From Sphingopyxis granuli NBRC 100800 (GTDB lineage: Bacteria; Pseudomonadota; Alphaproteobacteria; Sphingomonadales; Sphingomonadaceae): a stretch of 48,334 bases of DNA. The stretch spans positions 1 through 48,334 of the forward strand of contig NZ_BCUA01000025.1 of assembly GCF_001591045.1 (NCBI RefSeq), written 5' to 3'. A program made the translations under genes and the position numbers. A model generated the notes under the pieces. The model was not told the DNA's origin. It saw nothing but the letters and a program-made list of their open reading frames with translations, and did no database searches. Shown one piece after another: positions 32,780 through 41,928 of the stretch (its first letter is position 1; the number at the start of each line of letters is the position of its first letter).

Positions 32780-32805
32780 GACGCTTGGATGTTCCAGATT
32801 GTTCC
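32780..32805 (-). promoter_or_regulatory. Possible EcfG-type general stress promoter
   Basis: On the minus strand GGAAC (32801-32805) is followed after 17 bases by CGTC (32780-32783), close to the alphaproteobacterial EcfG consensus GGAAC-N16/17-CGTT, with a mismatch in the last base. It points to the small Q/N-rich gene. A second GGAAC lies inside the spacer. Confidence 0.45.
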
Positions 32806-32819
32806 TCTAATTTCATGGA

Positions 32820-32835
32820 CTTAACATAGGTTATG
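32820..32835 (-). repeat. Inverted 16-mer, left copy
   Basis: The plus strand reads CTTAACATAGGTTATG, the exact reverse complement of 35802-35817. It contains the palindromic core TAAC-N4-GTTA. It lies 86 bases upstream of the Q/N-rich gene in that gene's orientation. Confidence 0.75.
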
Positions 32836-32972
32836 ACGTTCGTGAATTTCATCGGGGCTGGAACCCTGCGGCCGGAACCTTTCACTCCAGATGCTCCAAC
32901 CGCCATAAGACTGCGAATGCTCTTTGTGTGGAGTGGCTCGCCGGCTTGATTCCCGACGCTGGTCAATGAGAC

Positions 32973-33467
32973 CTATCTCCGGGCGGTCATCAGCGGCGCA
33001 GTCGTGCCGCGATGAATCGTCATGGTCACGGTGCCGAGACCTGCGGCGGGAATTACCCTCATCCTCTCGTTGGCGATCCCGCGATCTTCGAGGAGGCGCG
33101 CGAGCGTGGTTGCCTGCGCCTCGTCGCCTGCGAGTTCGATCGTCGCGGCGGGCGCAGCGCGCAGGATCGTCGCGAGATCGGCGGCGCGGCCGAGGCCCTT
33201 GCTGGTGAGTGTGGGCTGCGTCTCGTGAAATCCGGTGAACTGAAAGTCCGCGCTGCCGCCCTCGCGGTTTGCCAGCCATTCGGAGACGCGCCGGGACAGC
33301 GAACCTGTCGCCGCGGCCATGGTCGACCCGTCGGGCAGGACCACTAGACTGTTGGCCGGACGAACGGAGGACGCAGCCTCGACGCTTTCCGCGCCACACG
33401 ACTGGAGAGCAAGCGTGGCCGCGGCGATCGAAAGTGCGGAGGTCATGAGAAGGAGAAAACGCGTCAT
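32973..33467 (-). CDS. Lipoprotein with OmpA-like domain
   Basis: This 164-residue protein has a signal LLLMTSALSIAAATLALQSC with a lipobox-like LQSC at its end. The C-terminal half (ADLATILRAAPAATIELAGD, LARLLEDRGIANERMRVIPA) follows the OmpA-like pattern of a strand, a helix and the L..RGI...R turn, but the Asp and Arg that bind peptidoglycan are not both clear. It would sit at the outer membrane facing the periplasm. It follows katE by about 100 bases on the same strand. Confidence 0.72.
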   Translation of the reverse strand: MTRFLLLMTSALSIAAATLALQSCGAESVEAASSVRPANSLVVLPDGSTMAAATGSLSRRVSEWLANREGGSADFQFTGFHETQPTLTSKGLGRAADLATILRAAPAATIELAGDEAQATTLARLLEDRGIANERMRVIPAAGLGTVTMTIHRGTTAPLMTARR

Positions 33468-33565
33468 CTGACTATCCCGTTGATACGAGATCGAAACGCA
33501 CGGAATCGCTCGGTGTTGCGCCGAGCGCGGGGCGTTTTTCGGTCTTCATGTCCCGCTATGGGCCG

Positions 33566-35716
33566 CTAGGCGAGATCGCGCACTTTCGGCTCGCGGTCCC
33601 AGTGGCGCTGCGTCCCGACCTTGATGAAATCGGCAAGCGCGACGATACCTTCGTCAGGCTCGACCCCGGCCTTGTCGAGCAGAACCTGGCTCGCTTCGTC
33701 GTGCGCGATGGTCTTGCAATGGCCATAGGCGTCCATGAACCATTGGACGGCGGTGCCTTCACGCGTCAGCTTTTCGGCGGCGGCTGCGGTGAGCACCGAG
33801 GCGACGGCGTCGAACAGCACCGATGGCGATCCCGCCAGCTGACCATCGGCCTTGAGCAATCCGGTCGAGACCGGAATGCCGCCGACCTTGGGAGCGACGA
33901 GGAAGGCGCTTCCGCCCGCTTTCTCGATCTGTTTCTTGAGCTTGTCGATGGCAGAAGCGTCGGAGCCCTCCGCGAACAGGATCGCGACCTTGCGCCCCCT
34001 GACGTCGGGCCGTGCGTCCTTCTGGATCGAGAGCGCGTCGGAAGGCGCCATGTCGATGGGCGTCTTTGCCGGCTTGATCCTGGCAGGCAGATCGATCGCG
34101 AGTCCGTTGGCGACACGCTTCGCAAGATCCTCGTCGATATTGCGGAGCTGCCCGACGACGCGCGCGCGAACATGATCGAGCGTGACCTTCGAGAGTTCGA
34201 ATACCAGCGCCGAGGCGATATGCGCCTGCTCATTCCCGGTCTGCGAGCGGTAGAAGAGCCGCGCCTGGCTGAAGTGATCGGCGAAAAGGGCTGCGCGGAC
34301 GCGCAGCTTCTCGGTCGGGTCGTTGCGCTCGCCGTTGGCCGGGAAGGTGGTGAAGCCCGTCTCCGGGCAAGCGCGCGGCCCGGCATCCTCGCCGGCTTCG
34401 GCGAGGCTGTTCGGCTCGTAATTCGCGCGACCCTTCGGAACGAGCGTCTGCATCATCCCGTCGCGCTGGAAATTGTGGAACGGGCATTTCGGCGCGTTGA
34501 TCGGGATCTGGTGGAAGTTGGTCGTACCGAGCCGCGACTTCTGGGTATCGAGATAGGAGAAGAGGCGGCCCTGCAGCAGCGGGTCGTTACTGAAATCGAT
34601 GCCGGGGACGATGTTCGAGGGAAGATAGGCGACCTGCTCGGTTTCGGCGAAGAAATTGTCGGGATTGCGGTTGAGCGTCATCCGCCCGACGATTTCGACC
34701 GGGACATCTTCTTCGGGGATGAGCTTGGTCGCATCGAGCACATCATAAGGCTGCTTGGCGGAAAAAGCCTCGTCGAAGACCTGGATGCCAAGGTCCCATT
34801 GCGGGAAGTCGCCGGCATCGATGGCCTCATAAAGATCGCGGCGCAGATAGTCGGGATCGGCGCCTGCGATCTTGACCGCCTCGTCCCACGTCGTCGACTG
34901 CAACCCGAGCACCGGCTTCCAGTGGAACTTCACGAACTTTGATTGGCCCTTCGCATTGACGAAGCGGAAGGTGTGGACGCCGAAGCCCTCGATCGTGCGG
35001 AAGCTCCGCGGGATCGCTCGGTCGGACATCGCCCACATGATCATGTGGAAGCTCTCGGGCATCAGGGAGATGAAATCCCAGAAAGTGTCGTGGGCGCTCG
35101 CCGCTTGCGGATAACCCCGGTCGGCTTCCATCTTCACGCTATGGACGAGATCGGGGAATTTCATCGCATCCTGGATGAAGAAGACCGGGATATTATTGCC
35201 GACGAGGTCCCAGTTCCCCGCCTCGGTGTAGAGCTTTACTGCAAAGCCGCGTACATCGCGCGGCGTGTCGACCGAGCCGGCGCCGCCCGCCACGGTCGAG
35301 AAGCGCACGAAGACCGGGCAGGTCTTGCCGACCTCCTGAAAGATGTCGGCCTTGGTGAGCTCGGGGATTGCGTGCGTGCATTCAAAGACGCCGTGCGCGC
35401 CCGAGCCGCGCGCATGCACGATACGCTCGGGAATGCGCTCATGGTCGAAGTGGAAGATTTTCTCGCGGAGGACAAAATCCTCGAGCAAGGTCGGGCCGCG
35501 TGTCCCAGCCCTGAGGCTGTTCTGGTTGTCGGCAATGCGGTGACCGAAATTGTCCGTGAGGTGCGCGCGGCCATCGCGCTCGTCGTCGGCGGCGATATGC
35601 TGGTGAAGTTCACCCGCATTCCCCTTGTCGACCTTGAGCGCCATCTGGCCGCTTCCGGGCTGGTGCGCGGCAAGGCTATTGTCGGTCGCGGGCGAGGGGC
35701 GGGGCTTCTTCGGCAT
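33566..35716 (-). CDS. katE: Clade-2 (HPII-type) catalase
   Basis: This 716-residue enzyme decomposes hydrogen peroxide with heme. The catalytic His lies in [12 protein letters not shown] (about residue 93), the Asn in [12 protein letters not shown] (about 165) and the proximal heme Tyr in [14 protein letters not shown] (about 380). From about residue 560 a flavodoxin-like extension follows ([20 protein letters not shown]), which marks the large-subunit clade-2 type, as does the length of more than 700 residues. No signal peptide is seen. I chose the ATG at 35716 because AAGGAA lies upstream; a start at 35776 is also open. It diverges from a kinase operon, and the pair share a 182-base intergenic region. 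Confidence 0.95.
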   Translation of the reverse strand: MPKKPRPSPATDNSLAAHQPGSGQMALKVDKGNAGELHQHIAADDERDGRAHLTDNFGHRIADNQNSLRAGTRGPTLLEDFVLREKIFHFDHERIPERIVHARGSGAHGVFECTHAIPELTKADIFQEVGKTCPVFVRFSTVAGGAGSVDTPRDVRGFAVKLYTEAGNWDLVGNNIPVFFIQDAMKFPDLVHSVKMEADRGYPQAASAHDTFWDFISLMPESFHMIMWAMSDRAIPRSFRTIEGFGVHTFRFVNAKGQSKFVKFHWKPVLGLQSTTWDEAVKIAGADPDYLRRDLYEAIDAGDFPQWDLGIQVFDEAFSAKQPYDVLDATKLIPEEDVPVEIVGRMTLNRNPDNFFAETEQVAYLPSNIVPGIDFSNDPLLQGRLFSYLDTQKSRLGTTNFHQIPINAPKCPFHNFQRDGMMQTLVPKGRANYEPNSLAEAGEDAGPRACPETGFTTFPANGERNDPTEKLRVRAALFADHFSQARLFYRSQTGNEQAHIASALVFELSKVTLDHVRARVVGQLRNIDEDLAKRVANGLAIDLPARIKPAKTPIDMAPSDALSIQKDARPDVRGRKVAILFAEGSDASAIDKLKKQIEKAGGSAFLVAPKVGGIPVSTGLLKADGQLAGSPSVLFDAVASVLTAAAAEKLTREGTAVQWFMDAYGHCKTIAHDEASQVLLDKAGVEPDEGIVALADFIKVGTQRHWDREPKVRDLA

Positions 35717-35801
35717 CGGGCAGTTCCTTGATGGTTTCTTTGCCAAGCCAACGCCTGTTTTCCGCGCTGGTTTCATCGCCGCGCGAATTGCGTGAGCGGC
35801 A

Positions 35802-35817
35802 CATAACCTATGTTAAG
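35802..35817 (+). repeat. Inverted 16-mer, right copy
   Basis: This reads CATAACCTATGTTAAG and matches the left copy at 32820-32835 base for base in inverted orientation. It lies 81 bases upstream of the histidine kinase start, in that gene's orientation. Confidence 0.75.
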
Positions 35818-35898
35818 GAGCTTGATGCCCTTGCTTGCGTAAAGGCGGATTTTAAGACATCGATCAGGCCGCAAAGGATCGGGCCGAGGGGCAGCCAG

Positions 35899-37401
35899 AT
35901 GGAATCGGCCAGATTATCGGCGCTTGGGCGCGACACGCGCGCGAGCCGCCTCATCATCCTTCTCCTGTCGGTCGGCTTCGCGGCGTTGCTCGTCGCGGCT
36001 GCGACCGCCTTTTACGTCCAGCGCCAGAATGAAACCGACGCGCGGATGGTCGCACACACGCTGGCCGTCGAAGCCAGCCTCGGCGCGTTCGCTAGCGCCA
36101 CCGAGCGAATGGAAACCGCGCGCCGCGGTCTCATCCTCACACAAAATGCCCAGTTCGCGACGATCATCGAGGAAGCGGAGGCTAATTCGCGGGCGCAACT
36201 GGCTACGCTTGAGAAACTGATCAGCGACAACCCCGAGCAGCAGATGCGCGTCCGGACGCTGCGCGGGCACCTTGATGCCTACGCCGAACATTATAGCAAG
36301 ACGCTCGGACTGCGCGGTGCCGACCGGCAGTCGCTGATCGACAGCTTCTCGAACGACCGCGGGGTGCTCGCGGTGCGCGCCTCGCGCGCGGTTGTCGAAT
36401 CGATGCTTGCCGACGAGTTTGCCCTGCTTCGCGAACGGGAGGAGCGGCAGCACCGCACGCAGCGTCTTTTCACAACGACCCTGATCGCGACAGGCATCCT
36501 CCTGCTCGTGGTTGCGGCGGCGACCCTGCTTCTCGTCCGACGCAATCTGGTGGACCTGCGTAGCTCGCGCATGGAGCTTCGACGTCTCAACGAAGGGCTT
36601 GAGGAACTGGTCGATGCCCGCACCGGCGAGCTTCAGCGCGCCAATGCCGAAATCCAGCGCTTCGCCTATATCGTGTCGCATGACCTCAGGTCGCCGCTCG
36701 TCAACGTCATGGGCTTCACCGCCGAACTCGAGACCGCGCGCAAATCTATCGCGGGCTATCTCGAGAAGGGCGAGTCCGAAGGCTGGCAAGCGCCTGACGC
36801 CGCGACGCGTCTCGCGATCGAGGAGGATCTTCCGGAATCGATCGGGTTCATTCGCACCTCGACCCAGAAGATGGACCGGCTGATCAACGCGATCCTCAAT
36901 CTCTCGCGCCAGGGGCGGCGCACGCTGGCTCCGGAAACGCTCGATCTTGGCGGCGTCGTGCGCGCGATCGTCGGGAGTTTGCAGCACCGGATCGACGAGA
37001 CCGGCACTGTGGTCACGGTGGAGGAGCTTCCGGTAGTCGTGAACGACCGTGTCGCGGTCGAGCAGATCCTGTCGAACCTCGTCGAGAATGCGCTCAAATA
37101 TCTTCAGCCGGGGCGCGCCGGGACCATAAGCGTGACGGGGGGCACCGACCTTGGGCGCGCCTGGGTATCGGTGACCGACAACGGTCGCGGCATCGAGCCG
37201 CGCGATCACGAGCGCGTGTTCGACCTCTTCCGCCGATCGGGCGTGCAGGATCAGCAGGGCGAGGGGATCGGCCTTGCGCACGCACGCGCGCTTGCCTATC
37301 GCCTCGGCGGAAATATCGAAATCCAGTCCGAATTGGGTGTGGGGTCCACCTTCCGGCTGATCCTGCCACTCGTGTGGCAAAGCGGAGAAGAGGATGACTG
37401 A
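35899..37401 (+). CDS. Membrane sensor histidine kinase with CHASE3-like sensor
   Basis: This 500-residue protein has two transmembrane segments (about residues 16-39 and 187-213) flanking an extracytoplasmic helical region with CHASE3-like features (ERMETARRGLILTQNAQF). A short linker leads to the HisKA helix with the phosphorylated His in AYIVSHDLRSPLVNVMGF (about 260) and a HATPase domain (VENALKYLQPG, VTDNGRGIEP, GEGIGLAHARALAYRLGG). I chose the ATG at 35899 with GAGGGGCAG before it. The stop overlaps the next gene by 8 bases, so its partner is the CheY-like protein. It sits divergent from katE. Confidence 0.9.
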   Translation: MESARLSALGRDTRASRLIILLLSVGFAALLVAAATAFYVQRQNETDARMVAHTLAVEASLGAFASATERMETARRGLILTQNAQFATIIEEAEANSRAQLATLEKLISDNPEQQMRVRTLRGHLDAYAEHYSKTLGLRGADRQSLIDSFSNDRGVLAVRASRAVVESMLADEFALLREREERQHRTQRLFTTTLIATGILLLVVAAATLLLVRRNLVDLRSSRMELRRLNEGLEELVDARTGELQRANAEIQRFAYIVSHDLRSPLVNVMGFTAELETARKSIAGYLEKGESEGWQAPDAATRLAIEEDLPESIGFIRTSTQKMDRLINAILNLSRQGRRTLAPETLDLGGVVRAIVGSLQHRIDETGTVVTVEELPVVVNDRVAVEQILSNLVENALKYLQPGRAGTISVTGGTDLGRAWVSVTDNGRGIEPRDHERVFDLFRRSGVQDQQGEGIGLAHARALAYRLGGNIEIQSELGVGSTFRLILPLVWQSGEEDD

Positions 37402-37840
37402 CCAGCAGCCCGTCAATATCGTGATGATCGAGGACGACGAGGGCCATGCGCGCCTCATCGAGAAGAATATCCGCCGTGCGGGCATCTCGAACACGATCCA
37501 CCATTTCCTCGACGGTACATCGGCGCTCGAGTTTCTGTACGACGCGGCCGAGGGCCCCGTTCGCAACGGGCCGGCGCTCGTGCTGCTTGACCTCAATCTG
37601 CCCGATATGAGCGGAACCGATATTCTTGCGAAGCTCAAGGCAGACGGAAGTCCGCTACGGCGCACACCGGTCGTCGTGCTCACGACGACCGACGACAAGG
37701 TCGAGATCCAGCGCTGCTACGACCTCGGCTGCAACGTCTATATCACCAAGCCGGTGAACTACGAGAATTTCGCCGACGCCATCCGCCAGCTCGGCCTTTT
37801 CCTGTCGGTGATCCAGGTCCCCGATCCCGATCCGGCTTGA
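37394..37840 (+). CDS. CheY-like single-domain response regulator
   Basis: This 148-residue receiver-only protein has the acidic pocket VMIEDDEGH, the phosphoacceptor Asp in ALVLLDLNLPDMSG (about residue 66), the Thr switch in VVVLTTTDD and the Lys in VYITKPVNY. The NIVMIEDDEGHARLIEKN opening and the NLPDMSG segment are of the RcpA type that commonly pairs with phytochrome-like or CHASE-type kinases. It has no output domain, so it probably relays phosphate. It overlaps both neighbours (8 and 4 bases). Confidence 0.92.
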   Translation: MTDQQPVNIVMIEDDEGHARLIEKNIRRAGISNTIHHFLDGTSALEFLYDAAEGPVRNGPALVLLDLNLPDMSGTDILAKLKADGSPLRRTPVVVLTTTDDKVEIQRCYDLGCNVYITKPVNYENFADAIRQLGLFLSVIQVPDPDPA

Positions 37841-38916
37841 GAATTTTTCTGTCCCACATTCTGTACATCGACGACGACGATGGCATGCGCCGGCTCGCAT
37901 CTCGCGCGCTCGGCCGCAAGGGCTATGACGTCAGTCTCGCGGCGAACGGCGCCGAGGGCGTCGATATGGCAAAGGCGACGGCCTTCGATCTGATTGCCGT
38001 CGATCATTATATGCCCGGACAGGACGGCCTTGCGACGCTCGAAGCGCTTCGTTCGCTCCCGGCTTGTCCGCCGGTCGTCTATGTCACCGGCTCCGAGGAG
38101 AGCCGGATCGCGGTCGCGGCGTTGAAATCGGGGGCCGATGATTATGTCGTAAAGTCGGTCGGCGAGGATTTTTTCGACCTGCTCGCGTCAAGTTTCGGAC
38201 AGGTTCTCGAGCGTGCCCAGCTCCGCCGCGCGCGCGAGGAAGCCGAGGCGGAACTTCGCGCAAGCAACGCGCGGCTCGAAGCACTCCTCAAGGAAGTGAA
38301 TCACCGCGTCGCGAACAACCTCCAGATGGTCATGTCGTTCGTTGCGCTCCAATCGAAGAATTTGTCCGATCCCGGTGCCCGGGAGGCGCTCCAGAAAACC
38401 CAGCAGCGGATCGCTACCGTCGCGCAGGTCAATCGGCGTCTCTACACGACCAACGATGTCGAATTCGTCGCGATGGACGACTATCTGTCGGGCCTCGCCA
38501 CCGATCTTTCCGATACTTGGTCGAACGGAACGGGCGAACGACGGGTGTCTGCATCGGCCGAGGCTCTGAAGATCGCGACCGACAAGGCGGTAGCGCTTGG
38601 AATGATCGCCAATGAATGGGTCAGCAACGCGTGCAAATACGCCTATCCGGCGGGTGAAGCCGGGGAGGTCCGGATTATGCTCAACAGATTGGGGGCGTCG
38701 ACCGTCGAGCTGGCGGTGGAAGATGACGGCGCCGGGATGCAGTCTGACGGCATTGCCCGGGGCACCGGGCTTGGAACTCGTCTCATCGAAGCGCTCGCAC
38801 GAACGCACAAGGCGACCGTGCGATACGCGCCCGTGCATACCGCACGGGACAATCCTGGGACACGCGCGTCAATCTCGATCGAACTCCGATCCCACGAGCT
38901 TAAGGCGCCTGGTTGA
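37837..38916 (+). CDS. Hybrid receiver / HRXXN-type (HisKA_2) histidine kinase
   Basis: This 359-residue protein starts with a receiver domain (HILYIDDDDGMRRLASRALG, phosphoacceptor in LIAVDHYMPGQDG, about residue 55). A coiled coil leads to a kinase with LLKEVNHRVANNLQMVMSFV (about 150), the HRXXN signature of the HisKA_2/HWE class. The ATPase follows (MIANEWVSNACKYAYP, VEDDGAGM, GTGLGTRLIEALARTH). Kinases of this class phosphorylate PhyR in the alphaproteobacterial general stress response. The start is TTG in a TTGA overlap with the upstream stop. Together with katE and the CsbD-like gene this suggests an input to that response; no PhyR or NepR gene is in the window. Confidence 0.9.
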   Translation: MRIFLSHILYIDDDDGMRRLASRALGRKGYDVSLAANGAEGVDMAKATAFDLIAVDHYMPGQDGLATLEALRSLPACPPVVYVTGSEESRIAVAALKSGADDYVVKSVGEDFFDLLASSFGQVLERAQLRRAREEAEAELRASNARLEALLKEVNHRVANNLQMVMSFVALQSKNLSDPGAREALQKTQQRIATVAQVNRRLYTTNDVEFVAMDDYLSGLATDLSDTWSNGTGERRVSASAEALKIATDKAVALGMIANEWVSNACKYAYPAGEAGEVRIMLNRLGASTVELAVEDDGAGMQSDGIARGTGLGTRLIEALARTHKATVRYAPVHTARDNPGTRASISIELRSHELKAPG

Positions 38917-39016
38917 AGCCGGAAGGCAATTTACGCTCAGTGCCTGGATACGGAAAGCCGACGTAATTGCCGTTCATGGGCGACTTCTGGCTCAGGCTGA
39001 TGCGAGCAATTGCGGC

Positions 39017-39151
39017 TCAGCAGTTTCCTTTAACGCCATCAGCGCAATCTCCAGCGGATTCAATATCTTTGCCTGCACCTTCGATCGTGTTGCAGGCAGA
39101 CAGGATCAGGATTGAGCCGCTAAGGGCGAAAATAGTCAGGAACCTTCTCAT
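39017..39151 (-). CDS. Entericidin-like small lipoprotein
   Basis: This 44-residue protein begins MRRFLTIFALSGSILILSAC and continues NTIEGAGKDIESAGD, matching the EcnA/EcnB-type pattern (lipobox LSAC, then NTxxGxGxDIxxxG). Such lipoproteins sit in the envelope; in enterobacteria they form a small toxin-antidote pair, but lone copies are common in alphaproteobacteria. GGAGAGAGAAA precedes the ATG. Confidence 0.85.
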   Translation of the reverse strand: MRRFLTIFALSGSILILSACNTIEGAGKDIESAGDCADGVKGNC

Positions 39152-39420
39152 TTTCTCTCTCCGGGGGGTGCGGGCAAACGACCTTTCATTTGCGTTCCCA
39201 TATTGCGACAACCGCCGTCCGCAATCATTGTTCCCGTGCACGGCGTCACACTAGCCGAAGCGTTCAAAATGATCGCTAGGCTGGAAAAATAGCTAGGCGC
39301 TGCTTGCAAAGCGATCCGCCGGAGATTGTATCCAAGCCATTGATTCCGAATGCGGCGTCATGTCCGCTTCATTGCGTCGATCCCCCAAAAGCGGCCTGAC
39401 CGCTAAGGCCAAGCTCGGCG
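39152..39420. other. Gene-free spacer
   Basis: I see no supported gene in this stretch. It holds the promoter region of the entericidin-like gene and the downstream flank of the histidine kinase remnant. Confidence 0.3.
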
Positions 39421-39690
39421 TTAGCGAGCCTTGGCAACAGAATGCCGAAATGGAGTGTCTACCGCCGGTAAATTGCAGCAAATTCGCAGCCCGACTGTCG
39501 TTGGCTCGATCGACACTGTTCCGCCGTGGGCGCGCATGATTGCGTCGACGAGGCTCAGGCCAAGGCCGTGCCCCGGCTTCGAGCGGCTGGCGTCGAGGCG
39601 GGTGAGGCGGCGGAAGATATGTTGATGCTCGGACAGCGGAATCCCTGGACCGTCTTCGCTCATCAGCAGGATTGCATCGCGGCCCGCCTG
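39421..39690 (-). pseudogene. C-terminal remnant of a sensor histidine kinase
   Basis: The minus strand encodes about 90 residues that match the end of a HATPase domain: DGPGIPLSEHQHIFRRLTRL then KPGHGLGLSLVDAIMRAHGG and a final beta strand. The N-terminal sensor, HisKA helix and N box are missing. Upstream of about 39690 the sequence reads as a different gene on the other strand, so the kinase was cut at that point. Confidence 0.75.
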
Positions 39691-39993
39691 CTCGACATGC
39701 TCCCCGCCGTCGTTACCGCAACCGGCGGCACGCTGCCGATCCTGATGAACGGCGGCGTGCGTCAGGGAAGCGATATCGTCAAGGCACTGGCGCTCGGAGC
39801 GAAAGCGGTTCTTGTCGGCCGACCCCAATTCCACGCCCTCGCCGCCGCAGGAATAGCCGGCGCCGCCCATATGCTGCACCTGCTGAGAACCGAGCTCGAA
39901 CTGGCGATGATCCAGACCGGGGTCCAGAACGTCAGATTCTTATGTAACGATCATGTCGGTCGGCGGCTCACGCGAGACATTGTCAACTTTTAG
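39685..39993 (+). pseudogene. C-terminal remnant of an FMN-dependent lactate dehydrogenase-type enzyme
   Basis: The plus strand encodes the end of an alpha-hydroxy-acid dehydrogenase (LldD-type): LLDMLPAVVTATGGTLPILM, NGGVRQGSDIVKALALGAKA, VLVGRPQFHALAAAGIAGAA and ELELAMIQTGV. These are the FMN phosphate-binding strands. The first two-thirds of the protein, including the catalytic His, are absent, and the last residues before the stop are unlike the family. It begins where the kinase remnant ends. Confidence 0.75.
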
Positions 39994-40071
39994 GAGGGTG
40001 ATGCGAGCCCGAAAGCAGAGTAGGTTGCCGAATTTGGACTTGGCCCCGGACCGTCAATCGCGGTACCGCTG

Positions 40072-41916
40072 ATGACAGGCAATGGAGAAAGGGGTCCGGT
40101 GCGACTATCTCGACGGGAATTCTCATGGGCGCTGGCGGCCGGTCTGGTCGCGGCGCCGGCGGCGCGGGCGGCGGGCAAGGCAGGGGAGAGCGACGCGGCG
40201 CTTACGGCCTTTCTCGATGCGGCCTTCGAGGCCGAGATCGCACTCGACCCCGAACAGCTCACCCAGCTCGGCCGCAAGGAGCAGCAGGACCGGTTCACCG
40301 ATCCCAGCGATGCGGCGGCGGCGGCGCGGCTCGCGTGGCGGCGAGGCAATGTCGCCGCGATGAAGACGCAGTTCGATCGCGCGGCGCTCGGCGAAGACGC
40401 GCGGGTGTCCTACGACATGTGGGTCCTCGAACTGGAGCGCGCCGAGGCGTCGACGAAATGGCGCGGACATAATTATATCTTCGACCGCAACGGGCCGCAC
40501 ACCGGGCTGCCGAACTTCATGATCAACCAGCATCGCGTCGATACGCCGGCGGACATGGAAGCCTATGTGGCGCGCGTCACGGCGCTTGGTCCGACGCTCG
40601 ACGCCTATCTGGAGCGGGCCACGGCGGCGGCGGCGAAGGGCGTGCGCATGCCCGGATTCGCCTATGACCAGTCGATCGAACTCGTGGGGCGCGTCATCAC
40701 CGGGGCACCGTTCGGCGATGGTCCCGATACGGCGCTGTTCGCCGACGCGAAGGCGAAGGCGGCGGGCCTGGTCGCGTCGGGGCAGATCGATGCCGCCGCG
40801 GCCGACCGCTATGTCGCGCAGGTCGCCGCGGCGATGACCGGGTCGATGCAGCCTGCTTACGAGCGGCTGCGCGCCTGGCTCGCCGCCGACCGTGCCAAGG
40901 CCGCGGCCGAACCGCTCGGCGCGGGCGCGCTGCCCGATGGCGCCGCCTATTATGATGCGATGCTGCGGCTGCAGACGACGACCGGCATGACCGCCGACGA
41001 AATTCACGCGCTCGGCCTGTCCGAGGTCGCGCGCATCCGTGCCGAGATGGAGACGCTGAAGGACCGGATCGGTTTCGAGGGGAAGCTGGAGGATTTCTTC
41101 GTCTTCCTGCGCAGCGATGATCGTTTCTATGTCGCCAATGACGATGCCGGCCGCGCCGCTTATCTCAAGATGGCGGAAGCCTATCTCGACGGCATGCGCG
41201 TGCGGCTTCCCGAACAGTTCGGGCGGCTGCCCAAGGCCGACCTGATCGTCAAGCGCGTCGAGGCGTTTCGCGAGGAACCGGGCGGCGCGGCGCATTATTC
41301 GCCGGCGGCGCTCGACGGGTCGCGGCCCGGCATCTTCTATGTCCACCTCGCCGACACGCGCGCGACGCCGATTTATGAAATCGAGGGTACCGTCTATCAC
41401 GAAGGCCTGCCCGGCCATCACATGCAGATCGCTCTCGCGCAGGAGATGACCGGCACCCCCGAATTCCGGAAGAATTATTTCTATGGCGCCTATGGCGAGG
41501 GCTGGGCGCTCTATGTCGAGCGGCTGGCCAAGGAGATGGGCTTCTACACCGATCCCTACAGCGATTTCGGTCGGCTGGGGCGTGAGATATGGCGCGCGAT
41601 CCGGCTGGTGGTCGATACCGGCATCCACGCCAAGGGGTGGAGCGAGGCGCAGGCGCTGGCCTATTACACCGCCAATTCGCCGCAGCCCGCGGCCAAGATC
41701 CGTTCCGAAATCCGCCGCTATTTCGTGAGCCCGGGGCAGGCGACCTCGTACAAGGTCGGCATGCAGCGCATCCTGGCCTTGCGCGATCGGGCACGGACGG
41801 CGCTGGGTGCGCGATACGATCAGCGCATGTTCCACGAAATCGTGCTCGGCCGGGGCTCTGTGCCGCTGCCGGTGCTCGAAGCGCAGGTCGACCGCTGGAT
41901 CGCCGCACCCGCCTGA
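40072..41916 (+). CDS. DUF885-family protein (putative metallopeptidase), Tat-exported
   Basis: This 614-residue protein has a twin-arginine signal (LSRREFSWALAAGLVAAPAA, about residues 12-31) and is probably periplasmic. The DUF885 signature is YHEGLPGHHMQIALAQEM (about residue 442), with HE..PGHH as the likely metal site, followed by FYGAYGEGWALYVERLAKEM, which supplies the distal Glu. The length matches the usual 580-620 residues. Members resemble M32-type carboxypeptidases but few have been tested. It is preceded by the gene-remnant scar and followed by a convergent lipoprotein gene. Confidence 0.92.
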   Translation: MTGNGERGPVRLSRREFSWALAAGLVAAPAARAAGKAGESDAALTAFLDAAFEAEIALDPEQLTQLGRKEQQDRFTDPSDAAAAARLAWRRGNVAAMKTQFDRAALGEDARVSYDMWVLELERAEASTKWRGHNYIFDRNGPHTGLPNFMINQHRVDTPADMEAYVARVTALGPTLDAYLERATAAAAKGVRMPGFAYDQSIELVGRVITGAPFGDGPDTALFADAKAKAAGLVASGQIDAAAADRYVAQVAAAMTGSMQPAYERLRAWLAADRAKAAAEPLGAGALPDGAAYYDAMLRLQTTTGMTADEIHALGLSEVARIRAEMETLKDRIGFEGKLEDFFVFLRSDDRFYVANDDAGRAAYLKMAEAYLDGMRVRLPEQFGRLPKADLIVKRVEAFREEPGGAAHYSPAALDGSRPGIFYVHLADTRATPIYEIEGTVYHEGLPGHHMQIALAQEMTGTPEFRKNYFYGAYGEGWALYVERLAKEMGFYTDPYSDFGRLGREIWRAIRLVVDTGIHAKGWSEAQALAYYTANSPQPAAKIRSEIRRYFVSPGQATSYKVGMQRILALRDRARTALGARYDQRMFHEIVLGRGSVPLPVLEAQVDRWIAAPA

Positions 41917-41928
41917 TCGCATGGGTCT

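Noticed and set aside
33507-33539. Hairpin CGCTCGG/CCGAGCG followed by GTTTTTC on the plus strand
   Set aside because: No plus-strand gene ends here, and on the minus strand (katE direction) there is no T-run after the stem, so I did not call a terminator.
35914-37698. Minus-strand open frame of 594 codons opposite the kinase
   Set aside because: It is the antisense of a kinase with all motifs in place; low-complexity Arg-rich sequence.
40123-41922. Long open frame on the minus strand (599 codons) opposite the DUF885 gene
   Set aside because: It is Arg/His/Gly-rich without motifs and is the antisense shadow of a GC-rich gene with clear DUF885 signatures.
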